Shown in pieces: positions 1-5,891 of a stretch of DNA of 14,338 bases. The position numbers and the translations under genes were made by a program. Numbering within the stretch: position 1 is the first letter of the stretch; the number at the start of each line of letters is the position of its first letter. Under the pieces are notes generated by a model. That model was given only the letters and a program-made list of their open reading frames with translations, did not search any database and was not told the DNA's origin. Origin of the DNA: Methyloligella sp. (GTDB lineage Bacteria > Pseudomonadota > Alphaproteobacteria > Rhizobiales > JALUTE01); assembly GCA_027058255.1 (NCBI GenBank), contig JALUTE010000191.1:1-14338 (forward strand), in the 5' to 3' direction.

Positions 1-263
1 CTTCCTCGCCCGCGCGCTGTCGAGGCGCCCGGCGAGCGAGCGCTGAGCGGCCGTGCGCGCGCACCGCCGCCGGCGTTGGGCCCGAGTCTTTCCCTCGAGC
101 ACCAAGCCAGAGCGCCCGCCCATCGCCGACCGCGCCCCCTCCACAAGCCCTTCCACCGCTTCACAGAACCGACACGGACCTTTAGTATGCGGCCTCGTTA
201 TGCGTCTCGGGCATCACCGGCCCGTCGACGCGGACGCAAAGTCGTGTGGAGCGTAAGGGAGCC
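1..263. other. Left-edge non-coding stretch before the HNH gene
   Basis: I see no convincing gene here. One frame is open from the left edge to a TGA at 44-46 (14 codons ending ...RRPASER). It could be the 3' tail of a gene lying outside the window, but it is too short to identify. The rest is GC-rich sequence holding only short, arginine/proline-heavy frames without a credible ribosome binding site. It probably contains the promoter of the HNH gene, but no confident -35/-10 pair was found. Confidence 0.4.
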
Positions 264-824
264 GTGAGCGCTGCCGTCCGATCCCCAGAGGCCTATCCGG
301 CGCTCGTTCTGAACGCCGATTATCGGCCGCTGAGCTATTACCCCCTGTCGCTGTGGAGCTGGCAGGATGCGGTCAAGGCTGTCTTTCTCGACCGGGTCAA
401 CATCGTCTCGGAATATGACCGGCTGGTGCACAGCCCGTCCTTCGAGATGCGGCTCCCCAGCGTCGTCTCGCTCAAGTCCTACGTCAAGCCGGCCCTCTAT
501 CCGGCCTTCACCCGGTTCAACGTGTTTCTGCGCGACCGCTTCACCTGCCAGTATTGCGGCACCGGGGAGGACCTCACCTTCGATCATCTGATCCCCCGCT
601 CGCGCGGTGGCCTGACGCGCTGGGACAATGTGGTCACCGCCTGCGCGCCGTGCAATCTCAAGAAGGGCGGCAAGCTGCCCGACCAGGCGGGCATGTGGCC
701 GGCGCAGAAGCCCTACCGGCCGACCGTGTGGGAGCTGCACCGCAATGGCCGGCTGTTCCCGCCCAACTATCTGCACGAGAGCTGGCTCGACTATCTCTAC
801 TGGGACACCGAGCTGGAGGAGTGA
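264..824 (+). CDS. HNH endonuclease family protein
   Basis: The 186-residue product is a compact HNH nuclease of the small stand-alone type common in Alphaproteobacteria; its cellular substrate is not known. A zinc-binding frame is visible as two Cys-X-X-C pairs: C95/C98 (CQYC) and C127/C130 (CAPC). Between them lies the HNH core, with D107-H108 in FDHLIPRSRGG, N122 in WDNVV and N131 after the second pair. The N-terminal half (ALVLNADYRPLSYYPLSLW) and the C-terminus (PNYLHESWLDYLYWDTELE) match the family signature I know. I chose GTG at 264 because AAGG lies 5 bases upstream. An in-frame GTG at 246 would add six residues but lacks a binding site. The gene stands alone, followed by 183 bp without a gene. 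The family is confident; the biological role (repair, defence or other) is open. Confidence 0.9.
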   Translation: MSAAVRSPEAYPALVLNADYRPLSYYPLSLWSWQDAVKAVFLDRVNIVSEYDRLVHSPSFEMRLPSVVSLKSYVKPALYPAFTRFNVFLRDRFTCQYCGTGEDLTFDHLIPRSRGGLTRWDNVVTACAPCNLKKGGKLPDQAGMWPAQKPYRPTVWELHRNGRLFPPNYLHESWLDYLYWDTELEE

Positions 825-884
825 GCGGACTGAAAGGGGCGGGGTGTTGCGCGCGGGCAACTGTGTCGGCGGAATCTCCCGCGT

Positions 885-900
885 TGCGCCCAAGGGCGCA
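885..900. terminator. GC-rich hairpin, possible terminator of the HNH gene
   Basis: TGCGCCC (885-891) and GGGCGCA (894-900) are perfectly complementary around AA, in practice a 6-bp stem with a CAAG loop. It lies 60 bp after the HNH stop and before the putative promoter of the next gene. No T-run follows, so it may be a weak or Rho-assisted terminator, or simply a palindrome. Confidence 0.3.
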
Positions 901-908
901 GCTATGGT

Positions 909-938
909 TTGACTGCCAAGGGCCGGCATCCGTAAGCT
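909..938 (+). promoter_or_regulatory. Putative sigma-70 type promoter of the outer-membrane protein gene
   Basis: TTGACT (909-914) is a good -35 hexamer. TAAGCT (933-938) lies 18 bases downstream as a weak -10 with three of six consensus positions. Alphaproteobacterial promoters often keep a strong TTGAC and a poor -10. Placement about 70 bp upstream of the ATG at 1008 fits. This is pattern matching only. Confidence 0.3.
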
Positions 939-1007
939 TTTCGAAATAGCTGCGTTTTTTGTAAGTGGTCATCCCCGAACGTGCGTTTGCCCGGGGGAAA
1001 GGTCGTT

Positions 1008-1919
1008 ATGCGTGCAAGACGTTGTGTTGCGTTCTTGGTGGCGGCACTCGTGGGTGCGGGCCTTACGGCCGTGCCGGCATTCGCTCAGGGCGACTGGGAC
1101 GGCGGGTGGCTCGGCATCACCGTAGGCTGGAAAACGCTCGACACCGATTTCAGGGATGCCAATGGGAGCGCGTTCGCACCGCCCGCGACAGCGCTTTCTT
1201 CCGCCGTGCCCGCAAACCTCACCGACCCAGGCCAGGGCGTCCCAGCGTCCGGGAGCTTGTCGGGCAATGGGATCACGGGTGGTGTCATCGTCGGTTTCAA
1301 CATGACCGCCGGCGCGCTGGTGGTCGGCCTCGAGGCCGCGGCCGATCTCACCAATGTGGACCAAAGCGAGACCGTTTCGGCCAGCAGCCGGGTCGAGTAT
1401 GATGGTCTGCTGGCGGGACAGACGGATTACGCCCTGCGCGACGAGACCTGCACGCGGTCGAAGAAAATGACGGCGGAGGCCTCGCTCAAGGGACGGATCG
1501 GCTATCTGGCCACGCCCGACCTGCTGCTCTACGTCTCGGGCGGCCTCGCCTTCGCCCGCACCGAGCACGATGTGGACTGCCTCTCGACCATCGAGTTTTT
1601 CGAGGTCGACGCCCAGGGTTCACAAGGCACCCACACGACGAGGGCTCAGGGCAGCAAGAGCGGATGGGAGACCGGCTGGACTCTCGGCGGCGGTGCCGAG
1701 ATGCGCATCGGCGGCGCATGGAACATGCGGCTCGACTATGCCTATGTCGACCTTGGCTCCACCGATCAGATCGTGCCGATCTCGCGCACGTCCTCGGTCG
1801 CCGGCCTTCCCAACAATGGGGCCAGCAGCACGGTCTATGAGTGGAGCGAGACATACCACAAGCTGCGGATCGCGGTGATCTACACCTTCGCCGCGCCATC
1901 GCCATCGCCGCTCGAGTGA
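1008..1919 (+). CDS. Outer-membrane beta-barrel protein (porin family, Omp25/Omp31-like)
   Basis: The 303-residue exported protein is expected to form a small eight-stranded-type barrel in the outer membrane. Residues 1-26 are a signal peptide: basic MRARR, a hydrophobic core, and cleavage after AFA before QGDWDGGW. The body alternates glycine/aromatic strand-like segments with polar loops. It ends with the typical pattern of this family, WTLGGGAEMRIGGAWNMRLD, then AYVDLG, and a last strand YHKLRIAVIYTF. Two cysteines in predicted loops (DETCTR and DVDCLS) could form a disulfide. ATG 1008 is preferred over the upstream GTG at 981 because GGAAAGG lies 5 bases before it and it begins directly with the signal peptide. 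Oddly, nine residues (AAPSPSPLE) follow the aromatic residue that usually ends such barrels. Transport or adhesion function cannot be told from the sequence. Confidence 0.85.
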   Translation: MRARRCVAFLVAALVGAGLTAVPAFAQGDWDGGWLGITVGWKTLDTDFRDANGSAFAPPATALSSAVPANLTDPGQGVPASGSLSGNGITGGVIVGFNMTAGALVVGLEAAADLTNVDQSETVSASSRVEYDGLLAGQTDYALRDETCTRSKKMTAEASLKGRIGYLATPDLLLYVSGGLAFARTEHDVDCLSTIEFFEVDAQGSQGTHTTRAQGSKSGWETGWTLGGGAEMRIGGAWNMRLDYAYVDLGSTDQIVPISRTSSVAGLPNNGASSTVYEWSETYHKLRIAVIYTFAAPSPSPLE

Positions 1920-2174
1920 GAACCGAGCGCCGTGACGGCCGGATGGCACGATGGCGCTTCGGCGGCACTTGCCGGGTCGAGGGGTTCCGCCTTGCGATCG
2001 GCAAGGGAGGTCCATTCGACACCGGTTTCTCGAAGCCGTGGCGGTCGGGTCTTTCGCGCGCAGGCATGGCGCATCGGCCGGCGACCGGTTCGTCGCCCAT
2101 GCGCCTGCGGTCGTCTTTCCCGTTTTCCGCACTCAGGTCTTGAGTACGGGCATGGCGTGCGTTACCCCTCGCCC
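1920..2174. other. Intergenic region between the barrel protein gene and parC
   Basis: This holds no convincing gene. Frames are open on both strands, but they are arginine-rich, lack binding sites and resemble no family. The only small structure is ACTCA-GGTCT-TGAGT (2131-2145), an inverted repeat with 5-bp arms about 30 bp before the parC start. No T-tailed terminator is visible after the barrel protein gene. Confidence 0.4.
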
Positions 2175-4430
2175 ATGGCTGACCAGACGATTCGCCCGCC
2201 CGATGGCGGGGCCCCCATAGAGCCTGTGGACCTGCGCGAGGCGCTCGAGGAGCGCTATCTCGCCTATGCGCTCTCGACCATCATGCACCGGGCGCTGCCC
2301 GACGTGCGGGACGGCCTCAAGCCGGTGCATCGGCGCCTGCTCTATGCCATGCGGCAGTTGAAGCTCGACCCCGAGGGCGGCTTCAAGAAATGCGCCCGCG
2401 TCGTCGGCGACGTGATCGGCAAGTTCCATCCCCATGGCGATCAGGCGGTCTACGACGCCCTGGTGCGGCTCGCCCAGGGGTTTGCCGTGCGCTACCCGCT
2501 GGTGGACGGGCAGGGCAATTTCGGCAATGTGGACGGCGACAATCCGGCGGCCATGCGCTACACCGAGGCCCGGCTCACCCGCGTCGCCGAGGCCCTGCTC
2601 GAAGGCATCGACGAGGATACGGTCGACTTTCGCGAGACCTATGACGGAGAGGAGCGCGAGCCGGTCGTGCTGCCGGCGAACTTTCCAAACCTTCTCGCGA
2701 ACGGTGCCAACGGCATCGCCGTCGGCATGGCGACGAGCATCCCGCCACACAATGTCGAGGAGCTGTGCAATGCGCTCCTGCATCTCATCAAGCACCCCAA
2801 TGCCCGCACCGAGACGCTGGTCGAGCACGTGCCGGGACCGGACTTCCCCACCGGCGGCGTGATCGTCGAGCCGCGCGAGGCCATCATCGAGGCCTATCGC
2901 ACGGGCCGCGGCAGCTTTCGTCTGCGCGCACGCTGGGAGGTGGAAAAGCTGGCACGCGGCGCCTGGCGCGTCGTCGTCACCGAGGTGCCGTATCAGGTGC
3001 CGAAGGCGCGGCTGATCGAGAAGATCGCCGAGCTCCTGGCCGCCCGCAAGCTGCCGCTGCTCGGCGACATTCACGACGAGTCCGCCGAGGACATCCGCTT
3101 GGTGCTGGAGCCGCGCAGCCGCACCGTGGACCCGCCCCTGATGATGGAGCAGCTCTTCCGGCTGACCGATCTCGAGGTGCGCATCCCGCTCAACATGAAC
3201 GTCCTGAGCAGGGGGCGCATCCCCAACGTGCTCGGGCTCGGCCAGGTGCTGCGCGAGTGGCTCGACCATCGCCGGGAGGTGCTGCTGCGCCGCTCGCGCT
3301 TCCGGCTGGACAAGATCGCCCATCGGCTGGAGGTGCTGGCGGGCTATCTCATCGCCTATCTCAACATCGACGAGGTGATCCGGATCATCCGGTTCGAGGA
3401 CCATCCCAAGACGGTGCTCGCCGAGCGTTTTTCGCTCTCCGAGGTCCAGGTCGAGGCCATCCTCAACCTGCGCCTCAGGCGTTTGCACAAGCTCGAGGAG
3501 ATCGAGATCCGCAAGGAGCATGAGGCCCTCGAAGGCGAGCGGGCCGAGATCGAGGCGTTGCTCGGCTCCGAGGACAAGCAATGGGCGCGAATCGCGGAGG
3601 AGGTGCGCGCGATCCGCAAGATCTTCGGCAAGGGCTGGGCGCCGGGGCGGCGGCGGACGGATTTCGACAGCCCGCCCGCCATTGCCGCCGCGGAGCTCGA
3701 TCAGGTTCTCATCGAGCGCGAGCCCATCACGGTGGTGCTTTCGGAAAAGGGCTGGATTCGGGCCCTGCGCGGGCATGGCGCGGATTTGGCCAAGCTCTCC
3801 TTCAAGTCCGGCGACCGGCTCAAATGCGCCATCGAGGCCCAGACAACGGACAAGCTGGTGCTGTTCGCCACCAATGGGCGGTTCTTCACCCTCGGCGCCG
3901 ACAAGCTGCCGGGCGGGCGAGGCCATGGCGAGCCGGTGCGCCTGATGATCGACCTGGAGGAGAACCACGACATCCTCGCCCTCTTCGTCCACGATCCGGA
4001 GCGCAAGCTGCTGGTGGCGGCCAGCAGCGGGCACGGTTTCGTGGTGGCCGAGCGGGACGTGGTGGCCATGACGCGCAAGGGCAAACAGGTGCTCAATGTC
4101 TCGGGCGAGGCCGAGGCGGTCGTGTGCGCGCCGGCCCGCGGCGACCATGTGGCGGTCATTGGCGAGAACCGCAAGCTGCTCATCTTCCCCCTATCCGAGC
4201 TCAATGCGATGACGCGCGGCAAGGGCGTGCGCTTGCAGCGCTATGCCCAGGGCGGGCTCTCGGATGCGCGCGTGTTCGCGGACGAGGAGGGGCTCGGCTG
4301 GACCGACAGTGCCGGGCGCAGCTTCCGCCTCGAGGAGTGGCGGGACTGGCTGGGCGCCCGCGCCCAGGCCGGCCGGCTCGCGCCCAGGGGCTTTCCGAAG
4401 TCCAACCGTTTCGGCACCTCCTTCTCCTGA
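2175..4430 (+). CDS. parC: DNA topoisomerase IV subunit A (ParC)
   Basis: The 751-residue product is the DNA cleavage/rejoining subunit of topoisomerase IV. It works as a ParC2-ParE2 tetramer to unlink replicated chromosomes. The N-terminus (EERYLAYALSTIMHRALPDV, DGLKPVHRRLLYAM) and the catalytic tyrosine Y129 in AAMRYTEARL are clear. The helix that binds DNA and quinolones reads HPHGDQAVYDALVRLAQ (residues 85-101). A coiled-coil arm follows around 400-500, and a degenerate beta-pinwheel occupies about 515-735. There is no complete GyrA box (QRRGGKG), which favours ParC over GyrA, and the length fits ParC. ATG 2175 is chosen by family N-terminus. The upstream binding site is poor, and in-frame GTGs at 2157 and 1932 exist; the region before 2175 looks non-coding. 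parE is not in the window. Confidence 0.95.
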   Translation: MADQTIRPPDGGAPIEPVDLREALEERYLAYALSTIMHRALPDVRDGLKPVHRRLLYAMRQLKLDPEGGFKKCARVVGDVIGKFHPHGDQAVYDALVRLAQGFAVRYPLVDGQGNFGNVDGDNPAAMRYTEARLTRVAEALLEGIDEDTVDFRETYDGEEREPVVLPANFPNLLANGANGIAVGMATSIPPHNVEELCNALLHLIKHPNARTETLVEHVPGPDFPTGGVIVEPREAIIEAYRTGRGSFRLRARWEVEKLARGAWRVVVTEVPYQVPKARLIEKIAELLAARKLPLLGDIHDESAEDIRLVLEPRSRTVDPPLMMEQLFRLTDLEVRIPLNMNVLSRGRIPNVLGLGQVLREWLDHRREVLLRRSRFRLDKIAHRLEVLAGYLIAYLNIDEVIRIIRFEDHPKTVLAERFSLSEVQVEAILNLRLRRLHKLEEIEIRKEHEALEGERAEIEALLGSEDKQWARIAEEVRAIRKIFGKGWAPGRRRTDFDSPPAIAAAELDQVLIEREPITVVLSEKGWIRALRGHGADLAKLSFKSGDRLKCAIEAQTTDKLVLFATNGRFFTLGADKLPGGRGHGEPVRLMIDLEENHDILALFVHDPERKLLVAASSGHGFVVAERDVVAMTRKGKQVLNVSGEAEAVVCAPARGDHVAVIGENRKLLIFPLSELNAMTRGKGVRLQRYAQGGLSDARVFADEEGLGWTDSAGRSFRLEEWRDWLGARAQAGRLAPRGFPKSNRFGTSFS

Positions 4431-4440
4431 CTTCTCCTGA
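4421..4440 (+). repeat. 10-bp tandem duplication at the parC stop
   Basis: CTTCTCCTGA occurs twice head-to-tail (4421-4430 and 4431-4440). The first copy supplies the last codons and the TGA stop of parC. The second lies just outside the gene and puts another TGA in a different frame. It looks like a small slippage duplication without coding effect. Confidence 0.8.
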
Positions 4441-4513
4441 AGCCCGGCCATGGCGCGCCTTCTCGCCTGCGCGTCGCCGCGAGGCTCCCCGCCTTGCCAC
4501 GGCCAGGCGCGCC

Positions 4514-4531
4514 CTGTGCCAAAGTGCACAG
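4514..4531. promoter_or_regulatory. CRP/FNR-like inverted repeat upstream of the His-rich protein gene
   Basis: CTGTGC-CAAAGT-GCACAG is a perfect 6+6 bp inverted repeat with a 6-bp spacer, 85 bp before the ATG at 4617. The geometry equals the CRP site TGTGA-N6-TCACA with one change in each half. It could bind a dimeric regulator of the CRP/FNR superfamily. No clear core promoter accompanies it. Confidence 0.35.
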
Positions 4532-4616
4532 CGGGCGGGTCTCACTCCCCCTACCTTCAGATCATCGACAACCGGACGGGCCGGCTCGAGGAGACGACGA
4601 GGAACGGGAGAGAGAC

Positions 4617-4916
4617 ATGACCAAGGGCATCACCAGCAAGTTCATCATGGCCGTGGGCGCGATCGCAATGACCATGATGGTCGCCGGAGCCAGCGTCGCC
4701 GAGGCGCGCGGCGGGCACGGTGGCGGGCATGGCGGCGGCTTCGGCGGCGGGCATGGTTTCAGCCGCGGGCACGGCTTCTCCGGCGGGCATGGCTTCCGTC
4801 GCGGGCATGGTTTCCGGCGCCACTATCGCTTCCGCAGGCATCACGGTTTCCGGCGCCATCACGGCTGGCGCAGGCATCACGGCTTCCGCCGCCACTATCG
4901 GCACGGCTGGCATTGA
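4617..4916 (+). CDS. Small secreted His/Gly/Arg-rich protein
   Basis: The 99-residue product has an N-terminal signal peptide (residues 1-30: TKGITSK, a hydrophobic methionine-rich core, cleavage after AEA). The mature chain of 69 residues is almost pure Gly (23), His (16) and Arg (16), with eight Phe and a few Trp, Tyr and Ser, and no Asp, Glu, Lys or Cys. It has two zones: GGH-type repeats at 31-60, then about five HHGFRR-like hexapeptide units at 61-95. This suggests a periplasmic or surface protein that binds divalent metals or polyanions, but that is inference. Similar Gly/His-rich exported proteins are common hypotheticals in Hyphomicrobiales. ATG 4617 follows GGGAG at 6 bases. Coding is supported by the signal peptide, the binding site, periodic repeats and a strong downstream hairpin. 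Confidence 0.75.
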   Translation: MTKGITSKFIMAVGAIAMTMMVAGASVAEARGGHGGGHGGGFGGGHGFSRGHGFSGGHGFRRGHGFRRHYRFRRHHGFRRHHGWRRHHGFRRHYRHGWH

Positions 4917-4962
4917 TGCGCAAGGCAAGGACCGGGCCCCGCCCGATCTTGCCAGGGAGAAG

Positions 4963-4995
4963 AGCGCCCCCGGTGCATCGCGCACCGGGGGCGCT
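4963..4995. terminator. Strong bidirectional terminator hairpin between convergent genes
   Basis: The left arm (4963-4976, AGCGCCCCCGGTGC) and right arm (4982-4995, GCACCGGGGGCGCT) pair over 14 bp without mismatch around the 5-nt loop ATCGC. It sits 46 bp after the stop of the His-rich gene and 33 bp beyond the stop of bpt on the opposite strand, the expected place for a shared terminator. No long T-run follows on the plus strand (CTTCGCC). On the minus strand a pyrimidine-rich CTTCTCCC follows. Confidence 0.75.
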
Positions 4996-5028
4996 TCGCC
5001 GTCCAGTGCCGCCGAACAAGGCGACGCG

Positions 5029-5796
5029 CTACTCGCGGCGCCCCTCGATGGGGGCGGTGCGCACCCAGCCGTCGCGCGCGAGGCGCTCCTGGGGGCCGAA
5101 GCGGGTCTTGTAGCGCATCTTGGCCGAGCCCTCGATCCAATAGCCGAGATAGAGATAGGGCAGGCCGAGTTGGCGCGCCAGCGCGATGTGATCGAGAATC
5201 ATGAAGGTGCCGAGACCGCGCGTTGACAGCTCGGGGTCGAAAAAGCTGTACACCATTGAGATGCCGTCGCCGAGCCGGTCCGACAGGGCGACGGCAATGA
5301 GCGGCAGGTCCTCCGCCCTCTCATCCGGCATGTCCTCGCCGCGAAGGCGATACTCGGTGAGGAAGGTGTCCACGACGCTGTCCTCGACCATCATGGTGTA
5401 ATCCAGCATGGACATGTCCGCCATGCCACCATCGCCATGGCGGGTGGTCACATAGTCCCGAAAGAGCGCATATTGCTCCGTGCTCGCAATGGCGGGGAGG
5501 CGGCGGGGGACAACGTCGCGATTGCGCCTGAGATTGCGCCGGAAGGAGCGCGAGGCCTCGAACTCGTCGACGATGACGCGCACCGACACGCAAGAGTTGC
5601 AGCCATGGCAATAGGGCATGTAGGCGATGTTCTGGCTGCGGCGGAAGCCGCTGCGCAGGAGATTGTCGACCACGCTCGCGGGCTTGTCGTGGGTCATGTG
5701 GGTGAAGAGCTTGCGCTCGCGGCGCCCGGGCAGATAGGGGCAGGGCTGCGGCGCCGTGATGTAGAACTCCGGAAAGTCGATCCGCTGCTGTGTCAT
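5029..5796 (-). CDS. bpt: Aspartate/glutamate leucyltransferase (Bpt; annotated as arginyltransferase in some genomes)
   Basis: The 255-residue aminoacyl-tRNA-protein transferase moves leucine (or, in the related Ate family, arginine) from tRNA onto N-terminal acidic residues, marking proteins for ClpAPS degradation in the cytoplasm. Visible family features are the N-terminal FPEFYITAPQPCPYLPGR, the conserved cysteines C19 and C63-X2-C66-X2-C69 (PYCHGCNSC), and the C-terminal GNAT-like block STRGLGTFMILDHI, LPYLYLGYWIEGSAKMRYK and RFGPQE. The length is typical. I placed the start at the ATG at 5796, where family similarity begins. The frame extends upstream to 5937, but that would overlap the transporter gene and adds an unconserved arginine-rich stretch. 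The binding site is weak. It is the last gene of the minus-strand series, ending at the shared terminator. Leucyl versus arginyl specificity cannot be fixed by eye. Confidence 0.9.
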   Translation of the reverse strand: MTQQRIDFPEFYITAPQPCPYLPGRRERKLFTHMTHDKPASVVDNLLRSGFRRSQNIAYMPYCHGCNSCVSVRVIVDEFEASRSFRRNLRRNRDVVPRRLPAIASTEQYALFRDYVTTRHGDGGMADMSMLDYTMMVEDSVVDTFLTEYRLRGEDMPDERAEDLPLIAVALSDRLGDGISMVYSFFDPELSTRGLGTFMILDHIALARQLGLPYLYLGYWIEGSAKMRYKTRFGPQERLARDGWVRTAPIEGRRE

Positions 5797-5891
5797 CACG
5801 CTTTGCCGGGCGCCGTGCCGGTCCCTCCTTCCCGGAGAGGCCCGAACGGGCACACCGGAGCCCTCTCTCGTCGTTTCCCGTTTCTCATTGC

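Noticed and set aside
2..46. 14-codon open stretch at the left edge as the tail of an upstream gene
   Set aside because: It is too short to support in GC-rich DNA; it is only noted within the left-edge region entry.
846..861. GTTGC-GCGCGG-GCAAC hairpin as a terminator after the HNH gene
   Set aside because: A 5-bp stem without a T-run; the 885-900 hairpin is the stronger candidate and even that is weak.
1932..2174. An 81-residue N-terminal extension of ParC from GTG 1932
   Set aside because: The extension is arginine-rich, resembles no ParC N-terminus and lacks a binding site; the conserved family start is at 2175.
2133..4148. A 671-codon minus-strand frame opposite parC
   Set aside because: It is antisense to an intact parC with catalytic residues and has no recognisable motif, only shadow composition.
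3581..5113. A 510-codon plus-strand frame overlapping parC and the His-rich gene
   Set aside because: It overlaps parC in another frame. Its Arg/Ala-rich repeats are an out-of-frame reading of the His-rich gene.
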